From SIG78 sp036677805 (GTDB lineage Bacteria > Verrucomicrobiota > Lentisphaeria > Victivallales > Victivallaceae), in assembly GCA_036677805.1 (NCBI GenBank), contig JAVBVS010000016.1, positions 186,001 through 250,000 of the forward strand: a DNA stretch of 64,000 nt. The letters are read 5' to 3'. A program made the position numbers and the translations under genes. The notes beneath the pieces are model-generated. The model was given only the letters and a program-made list of their open reading frames with translations, was not told where the DNA came from and did not search any database. Each line of letters begins with the position of its first letter. The first letter of the stretch is position 1. This document shows, in pieces, positions 26,134 to 37,213 of this stretch.

Positions 26134-27327
26134 TCACCGGCGGTGACGCTCCACAAAGCGTTTGATACGTTCGAGCGCGGTCACGATGTCCGCTTCGGCA
26201 GTGGCGTAACAGGCACGCACATACCCTTCGCCGCCGGGACCGAAGGCCGACCCCGGCACCACCGCGACGCTCTCTTCCCGGAGCAAGCCCTCGGCGAATT
26301 CGCGCGAGGTCATGCCCGTCGGCGCTATCCGCGGAAAAGCGTAGAATGCCCCCTTGGGCATCACGCACGGCAGCCCGGCGTCACGCAGTCCGCGCACGAT
26401 CAGATTGCGCCGTTCCCAGTAGGAATCGCGCATCGATATCATTTCACGGTGACCGGATTTGAGCGCGTCGAGCGCGGCTTCCTGCGCGGTGATCGGCGCG
26501 CACATGATCGCATACTGGTGAATCTTGAACATCGCCTCGATCACCGGTCGCGGCCCGGTCGCGTAACCGATGCGGAATCCGGTCATGGCGAAGGCTTTCG
26601 AGAAGCCGTGCAGAAAAATGGTCCGCTCCTTCATCCCCGGCAGCGACGCGATCGACGTGATTTTGCAGTCGTAAACCAGCTCCGAATAGATTTCGTCGGT
26701 GATCACCAGCATATTGTTGGCCGTCACGATGTCGGCAATCTCGCGCAGCGTGGCCTCATCGGCGACCGCGCCGGTCGGATTGCAGGGAAAATTGAGCAGC
26801 AGGATCTTGCTGCGCGGCGTAATCAGCTTGCGCAGTTCGGCCGGATTGACGCTGAACTCATCATCCTCGCGCGTGACCAGCGGCACCGGCACGCCCCGCG
26901 CCATCAGCACTTCGGTCGGATAAGATACGAAGCAGGGAGACGTGTAAATCACTTCGTCGCCGGGATCGACCAGCGCGCGGATGGCCAGGTCGAGCGCTTC
27001 GCTGACGCCGATGGTGACCAAACACTCGTGTTCGTAATCGTAATTGACATGATAATGCTGCGCCAGATAGTGGCAGATGGCGCGGCGCAGCGCCGGAGTT
27101 CCGGCATTGGAGGTGTAGGTGGTGTGGCCGGATTCGAGCGAGTAGATCGCGCTTTCCCGGATGTTCCACGGAGTCACGAAGTCGGGTTCGCCGACGCCGA
27201 GCGAGATGATGTCGCTGCGCCCGGCCACCAGATCGAAAAATTCACGGATGCCGCTTTTGGGCAGATCCCGGATGGCGGATACCACGAAAGATTCAGGGGC
27301 AAACTTGGAGCCGTTCATAATTATCAT
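26134..27327 (-). CDS. Class I/II pyridoxal-phosphate aminotransferase
   Basis: 397 residues. Fold type I signature: ISLGVGEPDF and TSNAGTPALRRAI in the N-terminal part, LLNFPCNPTGAVAD in the middle, and the PLP lysine in LHGFSKAFAMTGFRIGY. This is the AspB/PatA-like group acting on aspartate, aromatic or related amino acids; the substrate cannot be fixed. The start overlaps the end of the upstream Lrp gene by 35 nt, which suggests translational coupling and that the regulator responds to an amino acid linked to this enzyme. An alternative ATG lies nine nucleotides further in. Confidence 0.9.
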   Translation of the reverse strand: MIIMNGSKFAPESFVVSAIRDLPKSGIREFFDLVAGRSDIISLGVGEPDFVTPWNIRESAIYSLESGHTTYTSNAGTPALRRAICHYLAQHYHVNYDYEHECLVTIGVSEALDLAIRALVDPGDEVIYTSPCFVSYPTEVLMARGVPVPLVTREDDEFSVNPAELRKLITPRSKILLLNFPCNPTGAVADEATLREIADIVTANNMLVITDEIYSELVYDCKITSIASLPGMKERTIFLHGFSKAFAMTGFRIGYATGPRPVIEAMFKIHQYAIMCAPITAQEAALDALKSGHREMISMRDSYWERRNLIVRGLRDAGLPCVMPKGAFYAFPRIAPTGMTSREFAEGLLREESVAVVPGSAFGPGGEGYVRACYATAEADIVTALERIKRFVERHRR

Positions 27328-27775
27328 CCATTTCCAGCAGTCGGCCGGATTCCTTGTATTTCTTGAGTTGGAACGCGGTGGAGGTCGAATTGACGCCCTC
27401 GATGGTCGAGAGCTTTTCCGCCACGAAAGCGGCCACTTCGCGCAGCGATTCGCCGCGCACCGTGACCAGCAGGTCGAACCCGCCGGAAACCAGGCACAGA
27501 TCGGTCACTTCGGCGAAGCGCGCGATCCGCCTGGCGGTCTGGTCGAAGCCGCCGTCGCGCCGCGGCGTGACCTTGACTTCGATCAGAGCTTGAACGGCGT
27601 GATCGGTAAAGTTGTTTTCATCCAGAATCGCCTTGTAACCGGCGATCGCATGGTCGGCGATCAACTCGGCCAGCGCCCGGCGGACGGTATCGGCGTCGGC
27701 GTCGAGGCGCTCGGCCATCTCGTCGATGCTCAATGCGGCATTCTTGCCCAGCAGAGCCAGCAATTTTTCTTTCAT
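27293..27775 (-). CDS. Lrp/AsnC-family transcriptional regulator
   Basis: 160 residues from ATG 27773-27775 (GGGGAAATGTGAC upstream). The N-terminal helix-turn-helix (LSIDEMAERLDADADTVRRA) is followed by a RAM effector domain (VQALIEVKVTPRRDGGFDQT; VSGGFDLLVTVRGESL), where amino acids bind. It overlaps the aminotransferase gene, and an inverted repeat covers the -10 box of its promoter, both consistent with a local amino-acid-responsive autoregulator. Confidence 0.92.
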   Translation of the reverse strand: MKEKLLALLGKNAALSIDEMAERLDADADTVRRALAELIADHAIAGYKAILDENNFTDHAVQALIEVKVTPRRDGGFDQTARRIARFAEVTDLCLVSGGFDLLVTVRGESLREVAAFVAEKLSTIEGVNSTSTAFQLKKYKESGRLLEMDDNYERLQVCP

Positions 27776-27812
27776 GTCACATTTCCCCTGAGAAAGTATA
27801 TGGATAGAATGG

Positions 27813-27828
27813 GGGTAATATACTACCC
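27813..27828. promoter_or_regulatory. Inverted repeat over the Lrp-gene -10 box
   Basis: GGGTA-ATATAC-TACCC, five-base arms with a six-base AT-rich centre, sitting on the -10 hexamer; candidate autoregulatory site. Confidence 0.5.
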
Positions 27829-27845
27829 GGATCAAGGATTTTCAA
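27817..27845 (-). promoter_or_regulatory. Predicted promoter of the Lrp-aminotransferase genes
   Basis: TTGAAA (27840-27845), 17-bp spacer, TATATT (27817-27822) on the minus strand, about 45 bp before the Lrp start codon. Confidence 0.7.
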
Positions 27846-27859
27846 GCTGAAGCGCGGAT

Positions 27860-28228
27860 TCAGGCATGTCGGGCGACGTATCGCGGACAGTCCGCCATCG
27901 CGTCGGCGGCATGCTGGTCGAGGGCGCAGCGCGTGACAAAGGGATGCTCGATGAAATACACGCAATCTTTGCAGAAGCGCTGTTCAGCAGTTGCGGCGGC
28001 CAGCCGCGCCGGAGCGGCAGGCGCCGCACCCAGCAGCACACCGAGGTCGTGAAGCTTTTCCGCGCCGGGACCGGCGGCGGTCTCCGTTTCGGGCGCGCCG
28101 AGACCGGCGCCGCAGAGCATGCAGACCAGCTCTTCGCCGGCGGGGGTGAACCCGTCGAGCCGGAGCTTGAGTTTGGCCACGCTCGTTTCGCCGCAGACCG
28201 GGCAGGTAATTTTTTCGTTCGCGCGCAT
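27860..28228 (-). CDS. Zinc-ribbon protein of unknown function
   Basis: 122 residues. The first 45 residues hold two CxxC pairs (CPVCGETSVAK; CMLCGAGLGAP), a classic zinc ribbon. The C-terminal third has a second cysteine set (CKDCVYFIEHPFVTRC ... CPRYV), resembling small proteins that start with CxxCxxF and list cysteines in metal-binding reports. The middle is Ala/Pro-rich (LLGAAPAAPARLAAATAEQ). I do not recognise the family. It lies upstream of the Lrp gene on the same strand but a separate promoter lies between them. Confidence 0.7.
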   Translation of the reverse strand: MRANEKITCPVCGETSVAKLKLRLDGFTPAGEELVCMLCGAGLGAPETETAAGPGAEKLHDLGVLLGAAPAAPARLAAATAEQRFCKDCVYFIEHPFVTRCALDQHAADAMADCPRYVARHA

Positions 28229-28272
28229 CGTTCCGAAATGGTGAAGTTTTATCTCGATGGAAAACCTTTATT

Positions 28273-28300
28273 ACTATAGTTCGGTCTATAAAAAAAACAA
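28273..28300 (-). promoter_or_regulatory. Predicted promoter of the zinc-ribbon gene
   Basis: TTGTTT (28295-28300), 16-bp spacer, TATAGT (28273-28278) on the minus strand. TATAG-TTCGGT-CTATA (28275-28290) is an inverted repeat across the -10 box and spacer. Confidence 0.5.
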
Positions 28301-28458
28301 GCCGCCGATAAAAAAATGATGGGTCAAAATGACACGCAGCCATGGGCATTCTGACGCACCGGAGCCGGGTTCAAGTTCAAAATAATTTTTGGCATGCAAT
28401 CTGCTGAATCCTTCTCGATATCATCAAAAACTGAAATTGCGAAAGGAGAATCCACACT

Positions 28459-31071
28459 ATGAACCTTGAAAAATTCACCAACCGCAGCAAAGAAGCGCTG
28501 ATGGCCGCGCATCAGCTGGCGGTCGCCTCGCGCCATACCGAAATGACCGATCTGCACCTGCTCAAAGCCCTGCTCGAACAGCAGGACGGACTGGCCGGAA
28601 GCATCCTCGAACGGATGAGCGTCGCGCCGGATATGCTGGCCAACGCGGTCGACGCCGGCCTCGCGCGTCTCGCCCGGTTGCAGGGCAACAGCCAGAATGA
28701 AGTCTACCAGTCGCGGGAATTCAGCGAAATTCTGGTCGCCGCCGACGCCATCGCCGCCGAAATGAAGGACGAGTACGTCAGCGTCGAGCATCTGCTCCTG
28801 GCTCTGGTCAAAAGCAAGGGCGCCGCCGGCAAGCTGCTGAAGGAGGCCGGTATCGATTACAATCAGATGCTTCAGGCGCTGCAAAGCATCCGCGGCAATC
28901 AGCGGGTGACTTCGGCCGATCCGGAAAATACTTTCGACGCGCTGAATAAATACGGGCGCGACCTGACGCTGATGGCGACTCAGGGCAAACTCGACCCGGT
29001 GATCGGCCGTGACGAGGAAATCCGCCGGGTGATCCAGATTCTGTCGCGCCGGACCAAGAACAATCCGGTGCTGATCGGAGAGCCGGGGGTCGGCAAAACC
29101 GCCATCGTCGAAGGACTGGCGCTGCGCATCGTCAAAGGCGACGTGCCGGAAAGTCTGAAAAACCGCAAGCTGGTGGCGCTCGACATGGGCAGCCTGATCG
29201 CCGGGGCCAAATACCGCGGCGAATTCGAAGAACGGCTCAAGGCGGTGCTCAAGGAAGTGACCAGCTCCGCCGGCAACGTGATTCTGTTCATCGACGAACT
29301 GCATACCGTGGTCGGCGCCGGCGCAAGCGAAGGCTCGATGGACGCGGGCAACCTGCTGAAGCCCATGCTGGCGCGCGGCGAGCTGCACTGCATCGGAGCG
29401 ACGACGCTCGACGAATACCGCAAGTATATCGAAAAAGATGCGGCGCTGGAACGGCGGTTCCAGTCGGTGCTGGTGGCTCCGCCCTCGGTCGAAGACACCA
29501 TCTCGATCCTGCGCGGACTGAAGGAACGGTACGAGCTGCATCACGGCATTCATCTGCAGGACAGCGCGCTGGTCGCGGCGGCGGTGCTTTCGGACAAATA
29601 CATCGCCGACCGTTTTCTGCCCGACAAGGCGATCGACCTGGTCGATGAGGCGGCGGCGGTACTGCGGACCGAAATCGAAAGTTCTCCGGTTGAAATCGAT
29701 GAAATCGAACGCAAAGCCATGCGGATGGAAATTGAAATCACCGGGTTGAAAAAGGACACCGACGCCGCTTCGGTCAAACGGCGCGAAGCGCTGGAAGCGG
29801 AACTGGCCGAACTCAAGAGCCAGGACGCCGAACTGCGCGGGCGCTGGGAAAATGAAAAGAAGTCGATCGCCGCCATCCGGGAACTGCGCGAAACGCTGGA
29901 ACTGGCGAAGGTGCAGCTGGAAAAGGCCGAACGCGAGTACGACCTGAACAAGGCCGCGGAACTCCGCCACGGCACCATTCCGGGAATTGAAAAACAGATC
30001 CGTCAGGCCGACGACAAGCTCAAGCACATGTCGGGTTCGCGGCTGCTCAAGGAAGAGGTCGGCGACGAGGACATCGCCGCCATCGTAAGCCGCTGGACCC
30101 ACATTCCGGTGACCAAGCTGCTGGCCAGCGAAAAGCTGAAGCTGCTGGCGCTGGCCGATCATCTGCACGAACGGGTGATCGGGCAGAACGAAGCGGTTCA
30201 GGCGGTGGCCGACGCGGTCCTGCGGGCGCGGGCCGGCCTGCAGGACCCGAACCGGCCGATCGCGTCGTTCATCTTCATGGGACCGACCGGGGTCGGCAAG
30301 ACGGAACTGGCGCGGGCGCTGGCCGAGGAGCTTTTCGACGACGAACGCAGCGTGATCCGCATCGACATGTCCGAATATATGGAAAAACACAGCGTGTCGC
30401 GGCTGGTCGGCGCGCCTCCGGGATACGTCGGCTATGAGGAAGGCGGCCAGCTGACCGAAGCGGTGCGGCGCAAGCCCTATTCGGTGGTGCTGTTCGATGA
30501 AATCGAAAAGGCGCATTACGATGTGTTCAACATCCTGCTCCAGATTCTGGAAGACGGCCGGATCACCGATTCGCAGGGACGGACGGTCAGCTTCAAGAAT
30601 ACGATCATCATCATGACCAGCAACCTCGGCAGCCAGCTGATTCTGGAACACAAGGGCGCAATCGACGAAGTCAAGGACGAGGTCATGGCCGAACTGAAGC
30701 GCCACTTCCGACCGGAATTTCTGAACCGGATTGATGAGGTGCTGATTTTCCACCAGCTGAGCGAAAAAGACCTGCTGAACATCGTCGACATCCAGATGAA
30801 GCTGTTTGCGCGGCGGCTGGAAGACCACGAAGTGAAGTTCACCATCAGCGAAGCGGCGCGCAAGCGCCTGGTCGAAATCGGCTACGATCCGGCTTTCGGC
30901 GCCCGACCGCTGAAGCGGGCGGTAATCCGCGAACTGGAAACGCCGGTGTCGCACCTGCTGATTTCCGGCGAACTGGCCGACGGCGGCGAACTCGACGTCG
31001 CTGTCGACAAGGAAGGCAAGCTGACCTTTACGTGCCAGGCTCCGGCGGTCGAAGCCGAACTGGTCGACTGA
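28459..31071 (+). CDS. clpB: ATP-dependent disaggregase ClpB
   Basis: 870 residues, the usual length for ClpB. N-terminal Clp_N repeats ([20 protein letters not shown]), first AAA+ domain with Walker A GEPGVGKT near residue 207, a coiled-coil middle domain (about residues 410-530, [20 protein letters not shown]), and a second AAA+ domain with GPTGVGKT near residue 607 and [20 protein letters not shown]. The middle domain separates ClpB from ClpA and ClpC. It rescues aggregated proteins with DnaK. AAAGGAG precedes the ATG. I found no CIRCE or sigma32-like element in the 230 bp upstream. Confidence 0.97.
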   Translation: MNLEKFTNRSKEALMAAHQLAVASRHTEMTDLHLLKALLEQQDGLAGSILERMSVAPDMLANAVDAGLARLARLQGNSQNEVYQSREFSEILVAADAIAAEMKDEYVSVEHLLLALVKSKGAAGKLLKEAGIDYNQMLQALQSIRGNQRVTSADPENTFDALNKYGRDLTLMATQGKLDPVIGRDEEIRRVIQILSRRTKNNPVLIGEPGVGKTAIVEGLALRIVKGDVPESLKNRKLVALDMGSLIAGAKYRGEFEERLKAVLKEVTSSAGNVILFIDELHTVVGAGASEGSMDAGNLLKPMLARGELHCIGATTLDEYRKYIEKDAALERRFQSVLVAPPSVEDTISILRGLKERYELHHGIHLQDSALVAAAVLSDKYIADRFLPDKAIDLVDEAAAVLRTEIESSPVEIDEIERKAMRMEIEITGLKKDTDAASVKRREALEAELAELKSQDAELRGRWENEKKSIAAIRELRETLELAKVQLEKAEREYDLNKAAELRHGTIPGIEKQIRQADDKLKHMSGSRLLKEEVGDEDIAAIVSRWTHIPVTKLLASEKLKLLALADHLHERVIGQNEAVQAVADAVLRARAGLQDPNRPIASFIFMGPTGVGKTELARALAEELFDDERSVIRIDMSEYMEKHSVSRLVGAPPGYVGYEEGGQLTEAVRRKPYSVVLFDEIEKAHYDVFNILLQILEDGRITDSQGRTVSFKNTIIIMTSNLGSQLILEHKGAIDEVKDEVMAELKRHFRPEFLNRIDEVLIFHQLSEKDLLNIVDIQMKLFARRLEDHEVKFTISEAARKRLVEIGYDPAFGARPLKRAVIRELETPVSHLLISGELADGGELDVAVDKEGKLTFTCQAPAVEAELVD

Positions 31072-31096
31072 CGCCCGGAGAAGCGGCGGACGAATT

Positions 31097-31131
31097 GCGG
31101 GAGGACGGGATGCCGCCCTCCCGCTTTTTTT
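31097..31131 (+). terminator. Intrinsic terminator after clpB
   Basis: GCGGGAGG / CCTCCCGC stem with a 12-nt loop followed by seven T (31125-31131). Confidence 0.88.
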
Positions 31132-31161
31132 GCGGCATTGCAGGTCGTAAAGCCGCCCGGC

Positions 31162-31836
31162 TCAGCGGTAACGCGTGGGGTCGGGCACCCCGGCTTCGGC
31201 AAATCCGGCGCGGCGCAGGCGGCAGCTGTCGCAGACCCCGCAGGCCCGTCCTTCGGCGTCGGCCTGATAACAACTGACGGTAAGCGAATAGTCCACGTCA
31301 AGCTCCAGCCCGTGCCGGATGATTTCGCTTTTGCTCCAATATTGCAGCGGCGTATGGATGACGAACTTCCACTCTTCGTCCGCCGCCCGGGTTCCGAGCC
31401 GCGCCGCCTCGGCGAATGCGCCGATGAAGGCCGGGCGGCAATCCGGGTAGCCCGAGTAATCGACCGAATTGACGCCGATGAAAATATCGCGCGCCCCCAG
31501 CGCCTCGGCGTAACCGGTGGCCAACGCCAGAAAAATCAGGTTTCGCGCCGGAACGTAAGTCACCGGAATGCCGTTATCTTCCCGATTCTCCGGCACCGCG
31601 ATGCCGTCGGCGGTCAACGCCGAACCGCCCCATTGCCGCAGATTGACCTCCATGACCTGATGGCCGGCGACTCCGGCCGCCGCCGCCACCCGCCGCGCGG
31701 CGACCAATTCGCTGTGATGGCGCTGCTGGTAATCGAAACTCAGCGCATAAACTTCAAACCCGGCCTTGAGCGCCGCCGCGAGACAAGTTGCGGAATCGAG
31801 CCCGCCCGACAACAGCACCACCGCTTTTGATTTCAT
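31162..31836 (-). CDS. queC: 7-cyano-7-deazaguanine synthase
   Basis: 224 residues. The PP-loop ATP-binding motif SGGLDS (residues 10-15) opens the protein, LSFDYQQRH follows, and the C-terminal zinc site [15 protein letters not shown] is characteristic of QueC. The enzyme converts 7-carboxy-7-deazaguanine to preQ0 with ammonia and ATP on the way to queuosine in tRNA. No preQ1 riboswitch is visible in the 37 nt between mutS and this gene, and no other que gene lies in the window. It is the last gene of the mutS-queC pair. Confidence 0.96.
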   Translation of the reverse strand: MKSKAVVLLSGGLDSATCLAAALKAGFEVYALSFDYQQRHHSELVAARRVAAAAGVAGHQVMEVNLRQWGGSALTADGIAVPENREDNGIPVTYVPARNLIFLALATGYAEALGARDIFIGVNSVDYSGYPDCRPAFIGAFAEAARLGTRAADEEWKFVIHTPLQYWSKSEIIRHGLELDVDYSLTVSCYQADAEGRACGVCDSCRLRRAGFAEAGVPDPTRYR

Positions 31837-31873
31837 GACAGATTCTCCTGAGACGCCGTTCCGGCGCGGCGGG

Positions 31874-34426
31874 TCAAAACAACCGCTGCTGCCACGGCTC
31901 CTCTTCCTCGTTGTTTTTGCGAATGTTGCGTTTGGGACGATGCCCGGCCGACTTGGCCAACTCGCTCAGCCGCACCGGCTCAGGGCCGCCGTCGCCGCGC
32001 TGCGGCGCGCCGGTTTCCAGCACCTCCAGAATTTCACGCGCCCGATTGACCACGTCGCGCGGCAGTCCGGCCAGCTGAGCGACGTGAATGCCGTAGCTGC
32101 GGTCGGTGGCGCCGGGCACGATCTGGCGCAGAAAAATGATCTTTTCGCCGTATTCGCGCACCGCGACGTTGTAGTTGTTGATCCCGCGCTTGCTGGCGGC
32201 CAGTTCGGTCAGTTCGTGATAATGGGTGGCGAACTGGGTGCGGCAGCGGCAATGTTCGTCGTCGTGCAGGTATTCGGCCACCGCCCAGGCGATGCTCAAG
32301 CCGTCGAAAGTGCTGGTGCCGCGGCCGATTTCGTCGAGAATCACCAGACTTTTCGGCGTGGCGTAATTCAGAATGTTGGCGGTTTCGACCATTTCGACCA
32401 TGAAGGTGCTCTGGCCGCGAGCCAGGTCGTCGGCCGCGCCGACCCGGGTGAATATCCGGTCGACCAGTCCGATCTCGGCGGAATCCGCCGGCACGAAGGA
32501 GCCCATCTGGGCCATCAGCACCAGCAGCGCGGTCTGGCGGATGTAGGTCGATTTGCCCGCCATATTGGGACCGGTGATCAGCATCATCCGGTTGCGGTCG
32601 CCGTCGAGCGTCACATCGTTGGGCACAAAGTTTTCCTGCTTGAGATTGAGTTCGAGCACCGGATGGCGGCCGCCTTTGATCAAAAGCTGCTCATCGACGC
32701 GGATCACCGGGCGCACATAGCGGCGCTCGCGCGCGCATTCAGCCAGCGCGCAGATCACATCCAGCACCGCGATCTGCCGCGCACCGTTCTGAATGTCGAG
32801 CGTATAAGCCAGCGCCTGCTGGCGCAGCGCCTGGAACAACTCCAGCTCCAGCGCCTTGGATTTTTCCTCCGCGCCGAGGATCTTGCTTTCCAGCTCCTTC
32901 AGTTCCGGCGTGATGAAGCGTTCGGCGTTGACCAGCGTCTGCTTGCGGATGTAATCCTCCGGCACCATCGGCAGATTGGCCTTGCTCACTTCGATGTAGT
33001 AGCCGAAAACCTGATTGTACTTGACTTTGAGCGATTTGATCCCGGTGCGCTCCTGTTCGCGGCTCTGAATGCCCGACAGCCAGCTTTTGCCCTCGGTCGC
33101 CGCCCGGCGCAACTCGTCCAGACCGGCGTGATAGCCCGGCCGGATCACGCCGCCTTCGCTCACGCTCAGCGGCAGTTCATCGTTGAGCGCCCGGTCGATT
33201 TCCGCCACCAGCTCGGGCTGCGGAACGATCTGGCCGTCGAGTTCGCGCAGCAGCGGCGCGTCGAACTCCGCCAGCAATGCCTTGAGCCCCGGCAGAATCC
33301 CGAGGCTCACACTCAGCGCCGCCAGATCGCGCGCATTGGCGCTGCCCAGATTGAGCCGCCCGGTGATCCGTTCCAGATCGCGCACCACGCCGAGGGTTTC
33401 ACCGATTTCGGCCAGCGTCAGCGGATCGTCGCGCAGGACTTCCACCGCGTCAAGCCGCCGGTCGATCTCCATTTTGTCATACAACGGACGCAGAATCCAG
33501 TCGCGCAGCAAACGACCGCCCATCGGGGTATTGGTTTTGTCGAGCGTGCCCAGCAGCGTCACCGATTTGTCGCTGCCGAACATCGGCTCGACCAGTTCGA
33601 GATTGCGCTGCGAAATGGCGTCGAGCTCCATGAAGTTGCCGGTGCGGTAGACCCGGAGCCGGGTGATGTGGCGCACATCCTGGCGCAGATTCTCCGCCGC
33701 GTAATAAAGCACCGCCGCCGCCGCCCCGAGGCCGCTGCTCAAATCCCGGCAGCCGAGGCCGTCGAGCGACATCACCTGAAAATGGCGGCGCAGCGTGTCG
33801 GCGGCGAATTCGGCGGCGAAAATCCAGTCGTCAAGTTCGGTGAAGAGCACCTGATTGCGCACCGCCGGGAGCTTGCCGTCGAGTTTCCAGCTTTCGAGCT
33901 TGCCGCCCGGCACCAGACATTCCCGCGCCGCAAGCCGGGCGAGTTCGCTCTCCGCCGCCGCGCGGTCGGCGAATTCGGCCACCTTGAATTCCCCGGTGCT
34001 GATGTCAAGCGATGCCAGCGCATAGTTGCTCTTGCCGAGATTGAGCGCCACCAGAAAATTGCTGACCGCCGGATTGAGCACGCTCGCATCGATGACCGTG
34101 CCCGGAGTGATGATCCGGGTGATCGCGCGTTTAACGATGCCCTTGGCCAGCTTCGGGTCCTCGAGCTGCTCCGCGATGGCGACCTTGACCCCGGCATTGA
34201 GCAAGCGCGGCAGCTGCGCGTCAAGCGCGTGATAGGGAAATCCGCACATGGGATAGCCCTGCCGCTTGGTCAGCGTCAGCTCCATCAGCGCGCTGCCCCG
34301 CACCGCGTCGTCGAAGAACATTTCGTAGAAGTCCCCGAGCCGGAAGAGCAGAATCGCATCCTCGGGGATATCGGCCTTGGCCGCGCGGTACTGCTGCATC
34401 ATCGGGGTGAGTCTGGAGTCATCCAT
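31874..34426 (-). CDS. mutS: DNA mismatch repair ATPase MutS
   Basis: 850 residues from ATG 34424-34426, the start that gives the normal MutS N-terminus ([18 protein letters not shown]). The mismatch-reading Phe-X-Glu motif is in [10 protein letters not shown] (F33, E35). The ATPase core shows Walker [16 protein letters not shown] near residue 615, Walker [21 protein letters not shown], and [10 protein letters not shown]. The ribosome site GGGAGG lies rather far (14 nt) upstream, so a longer start remains possible. mutS and queC follow pnp on the same strand but two hairpins intervene. Confidence 0.97.
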   Translation of the reverse strand: MDDSRLTPMMQQYRAAKADIPEDAILLFRLGDFYEMFFDDAVRGSALMELTLTKRQGYPMCGFPYHALDAQLPRLLNAGVKVAIAEQLEDPKLAKGIVKRAITRIITPGTVIDASVLNPAVSNFLVALNLGKSNYALASLDISTGEFKVAEFADRAAAESELARLAARECLVPGGKLESWKLDGKLPAVRNQVLFTELDDWIFAAEFAADTLRRHFQVMSLDGLGCRDLSSGLGAAAAVLYYAAENLRQDVRHITRLRVYRTGNFMELDAISQRNLELVEPMFGSDKSVTLLGTLDKTNTPMGGRLLRDWILRPLYDKMEIDRRLDAVEVLRDDPLTLAEIGETLGVVRDLERITGRLNLGSANARDLAALSVSLGILPGLKALLAEFDAPLLRELDGQIVPQPELVAEIDRALNDELPLSVSEGGVIRPGYHAGLDELRRAATEGKSWLSGIQSREQERTGIKSLKVKYNQVFGYYIEVSKANLPMVPEDYIRKQTLVNAERFITPELKELESKILGAEEKSKALELELFQALRQQALAYTLDIQNGARQIAVLDVICALAECARERRYVRPVIRVDEQLLIKGGRHPVLELNLKQENFVPNDVTLDGDRNRMMLITGPNMAGKSTYIRQTALLVLMAQMGSFVPADSAEIGLVDRIFTRVGAADDLARGQSTFMVEMVETANILNYATPKSLVILDEIGRGTSTFDGLSIAWAVAEYLHDDEHCRCRTQFATHYHELTELAASKRGINNYNVAVREYGEKIIFLRQIVPGATDRSYGIHVAQLAGLPRDVVNRAREILEVLETGAPQRGDGGPEPVRLSELAKSAGHRPKRNIRKNNEEEEPWQQRLF

Positions 34427-34502
34427 AGAATCGGTTGCTTCCCTCCCGGAGCGCATGAAAATCACATCGGTTGCATCATCATGAATTTACTCTGAAAACA
34501 GA

Positions 34503-34539
34503 AAACTTCAAGGCGGAAACGCCGTCCGTCTTGAAGTTT
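34503..34539 (-). terminator. Second hairpin between pnp and mutS
   Basis: Ten-base-pair stem AAACTTCAAG / CTTGAAGTTT enclosing a smaller GGCG-GAAA-CGCC hairpin. On the minus strand it is followed by TTCTGTTTTC, a poor T tract; it may be a processing or 3'-end-stabilising structure rather than a terminator. Confidence 0.5.
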
Positions 34540-34545
34540 CTGCGC

Positions 34546-34566
34546 AAAAATCCCCCGCTTCCGGGG
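34546..34566 (-). terminator. Intrinsic terminator after pnp
   Basis: CCCCG-GAAG-CGGGG hairpin with a tetraloop, then GATTTTT on the minus strand (T run 34546-34550), 17 nt after the pnp stop codon. Confidence 0.7.
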
Positions 34567-34582
34567 AACGCGATCCTGTCGC

Positions 34583-36691
34583 TTACTTGTCGATTTCGGC
34601 CAGCGCCGCCTTGCGGCTCAGACGCACCTTGCCGGAATTGTCGATGTCGATCACCTTGACCGTGACAAAATCGCCTTCGCTCATCAAATCGGTCACCGCG
34701 GCCACCCGGTAGTTGGCCATTTCCGAAATGTGGAGCAGGCCTTCCTGTCCCGGCAGAATTTCGACGAACGCGCCGAAATCGCGGATGCTGACCACCTTGC
34801 CGCGGTAAATCTTGCCGATTTCCGCTTCGGCGGTCGAACCGAGCACCCGGAGCTTGGCCGCTTCGAGCCATTCCCGGTTGGACGCCATGATCTTCACGCT
34901 GCCGCTGTCATCGACGTCAATATTCGAATGGGTTTCCTCGGTGATGGCCTTGATATTCTTGCCGCCGGGGCCGATCAGCGCGCCGATCTTGGCCGGATTG
35001 ATCTGGATCACTTCGATGCGCGGAGCGCGTTCGCTGATATCGGCGCGCGGCGCCGGCATGCACGCTTCGATCACGTCGAGAATCTTCAACCGCGCCTGAC
35101 GGTTGCGCTCCATCGCTTCGCAAAGCAGATCGATGGCGATGCCCGGCAGCTTCAGATCGAGCTGGAAGCCGGTGATGCCGTCACGGGTGCCGCAGACCTT
35201 GAAGTCCATATCGCCGAAGTGGTCTTCCGCGCCGATGATATCGGTCAGCAGCAGCTGCTTGCCGTCGCCGGTCACCAGACCGCAGCTGATGCCCGCCACC
35301 GGCGCCTTGATCGGCACCCCGGCGTCCATCAGCGCCAGCGTCGCGCCGCAGACCGAAGCCATCGAAGTCGAGCCGTTGCTCGACATGATTTCGGAAACGC
35401 AGCGCACCACATAGGGGAAATCCTTCGGCATCACCCGCGCCACCGACCGTTCGGCCAGATTGCCGTGGCCGATTTCGCGGCGGCCCGGACCGGTGATCCG
35501 GCCGACTTCGCCGACGCTGTAGTTCGGAAAATTGTAGTGGAGATAGAAGCGGTCGACCTTGCTGCCGCCGTTGCCGGTCAGATCGTCCTCTTCCTGCGCG
35601 TCCTTTTCATTGCCCAGGGTTGCAAGCACCAGCGCCTGGGTTTCGCCGCGCGAAAACAAAGCACTGCCGTGCACCACCGGCAACACCGCGACTTCGGCCG
35701 AAAGCGGCCGGATTTCGTCGATCTGGCGGCCGTCGGCGCGATAATGCTTGTCGAGAATCAGCCGGCGGGTGGTGTCGCGGATCAGATCGTCGTAGGCGAT
35801 ACGCATATTGTAGGCGAACTGGGCGTCGCTCATATCGGGGAATTCAGGCCGCAGCGCGGCGCTGGCATCGGCGCTCAGGGCATCCATCGCCTCGAGACGG
35901 TCGGCCTTGCCCGGCACGGTGCAGACCGCGTCGATGCGGTCACGGCAGAATTTTTCGAGTCCGGCGGTCAGCGCTTCCGGCACCAGGAAGAGCTTCGGGG
36001 TCTTCTTGGCCTTGCCCGCGACTTTGGCCAGCTCGATCTGAGCCTGGCACTGCGCTTTCACCGCTTCATTGGCGAAGTACATCGCCTCCTTCATTTCGGC
36101 TTCGGAACAGAATTCCGCTTCGCCTTCGATCATGATCACCTGATCGGGCAGTCCGGCGTAGATCAGTTCGATCGTGCTGCGTTCCATCTCTTCGCGGGTC
36201 GGGTTGGCCACCAGCTTGCCGTCGACCTTGCCGACGCGCACCGCGCCGATCGGCCCCTGAAACGGCAGATCGGAAAGCATCAGCGCCGTACTCGCGCCGA
36301 CGATGGTCAGCACGTCGGGTTCATTCACGCCGTCGGCGGAAAGCACCAGCGCCTGAATCTGAATTTCATCAAAATAGCCCTTCGGAAACAACGGACGCAG
36401 CGGGCGGTCGGTCAGGCGGCAGGTCAGAATTTCTTTCCTGCTCGGACGGCCTTCGCGCTTGATGTAGCCGCCGGGGAATTTGCCCGCCGCGCTGTACTTC
36501 TCACGATAGTCGACCTGAAGTGCGAGGAAATCGGTGTCCGGACGCGCCGGTCCGGAACAGGCCGCGACCAGCAGCACGGTATCGCCCATGCGCACGGTAC
36601 AGGCGCCGGCGGCCAGATTGGCCAGCTTGCCGGTGGCGATTTCGACGGGACGGCCGTCGGGAAGATTGAAGATTGCTTTTTGTTCAGCCAT
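34583..36691 (-). CDS. pnp: Polyribonucleotide nucleotidyltransferase
   Basis: 702 residues from ATG 36689-36691. Two RNase PH-like halves (early: [12 protein letters not shown]; late: [20 protein letters not shown] and [15 protein letters not shown]) are joined by a helical segment. A KH domain follows ([19 protein letters not shown] near residue 560), then an S1 domain ([20 protein letters not shown]). It degrades mRNA phosphorolytically 3' to 5' and is the core exonuclease of the degradosome. rpsO lies upstream as in many bacteria, but a strong terminator and a separate promoter lie between them, giving pnp a leader of roughly 400 nt. Confidence 0.97.
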   Translation of the reverse strand: MAEQKAIFNLPDGRPVEIATGKLANLAAGACTVRMGDTVLLVAACSGPARPDTDFLALQVDYREKYSAAGKFPGGYIKREGRPSRKEILTCRLTDRPLRPLFPKGYFDEIQIQALVLSADGVNEPDVLTIVGASTALMLSDLPFQGPIGAVRVGKVDGKLVANPTREEMERSTIELIYAGLPDQVIMIEGEAEFCSEAEMKEAMYFANEAVKAQCQAQIELAKVAGKAKKTPKLFLVPEALTAGLEKFCRDRIDAVCTVPGKADRLEAMDALSADASAALRPEFPDMSDAQFAYNMRIAYDDLIRDTTRRLILDKHYRADGRQIDEIRPLSAEVAVLPVVHGSALFSRGETQALVLATLGNEKDAQEEDDLTGNGGSKVDRFYLHYNFPNYSVGEVGRITGPGRREIGHGNLAERSVARVMPKDFPYVVRCVSEIMSSNGSTSMASVCGATLALMDAGVPIKAPVAGISCGLVTGDGKQLLLTDIIGAEDHFGDMDFKVCGTRDGITGFQLDLKLPGIAIDLLCEAMERNRQARLKILDVIEACMPAPRADISERAPRIEVIQINPAKIGALIGPGGKNIKAITEETHSNIDVDDSGSVKIMASNREWLEAAKLRVLGSTAEAEIGKIYRGKVVSIRDFGAFVEILPGQEGLLHISEMANYRVAAVTDLMSEGDFVTVKVIDIDNSGKVRLSRKAALAEIDK

Positions 36692-37098
36692 GATTGATTC
36701 GGCCTTTCTGAAAATAAGGAACATGATTGCCGGCGGCGGCTTCGCAAACAGGCGCCGGCGGAAAATTCCCGTTGTGATTTCAGTGCATGGCCAACCGCCG
36801 GAACTGAACAGGCCCGCATACCCGTGAAACCCCGGCCGACGCACGGCATGACGCTTGGAGAAATTCGCACCGGAACGTTTCGTTCCGGCGACCGTTGGCA
36901 TGGAAGAGAAACTTTTCGCCAGGAAAAGCTGCGGAATCGCGGTATCAACCCCCGGGACATTTCATCGATGCCTTCCCCGGATGCTGATAGCGAACCGAAT
37001 TCCACACTGATCTCATTCAACGACCGAATGTTCCGCAAGCAACCCCGCGCCGGTCTTTGTCGGATACCCAGCACAAAAACCACAAACCGCCAATACAT

Positions 37099-37127
37099 AC
37101 TATAGCGCCGATCCGGCCAAAAAACAA
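37099..37127 (-). promoter_or_regulatory. Predicted pnp promoter
   Basis: TTGTTT (37122-37127), 17-bp spacer, TATAGT (37099-37104) on the minus strand. Confidence 0.6.
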
Positions 37128-37181
37128 ACTTCACCCATAAAAAAAACGGCGTTTTTCCGCCATAACCGCCGATAACGGCAC

Positions 37182-37213
37182 AAAAAAACGGACCGGCCGT
37201 CGGGCCGATCCGT
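37182..37213 (-). terminator. Intrinsic terminator after rpsO
   Basis: ACGGATCGGCC / GGCCGGTCCGT, an 11-bp stem with one wobble and a 4-nt loop, followed by seven T on the minus strand (37182-37188 as A on the plus strand). Confidence 0.92.

Noticed and set aside
28229..28458. CIRCE or sigma32-type promoter before clpB
   Set aside because: No TTAGCACTC-N9-GAGTGCTAA inverted repeat and no CTTGAA/CCCCAT pair with proper spacing was found.
28324..30954. Very long open frame antisense to clpB
   Set aside because: clpB is certain from its motifs. The antisense frame has no start context or family pattern and reflects GC-rich third positions.
31837..31873. preQ1 riboswitch before queC
   Set aside because: The gap to mutS is only 37 nt and shows no pseudoknot-type hairpin with an A-rich tail.
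36824..37105. Small plus-strand gene in the rpsO-pnp gap
   Set aside because: No ribosome site and no protein-like pattern; it overlaps the predicted pnp leader.
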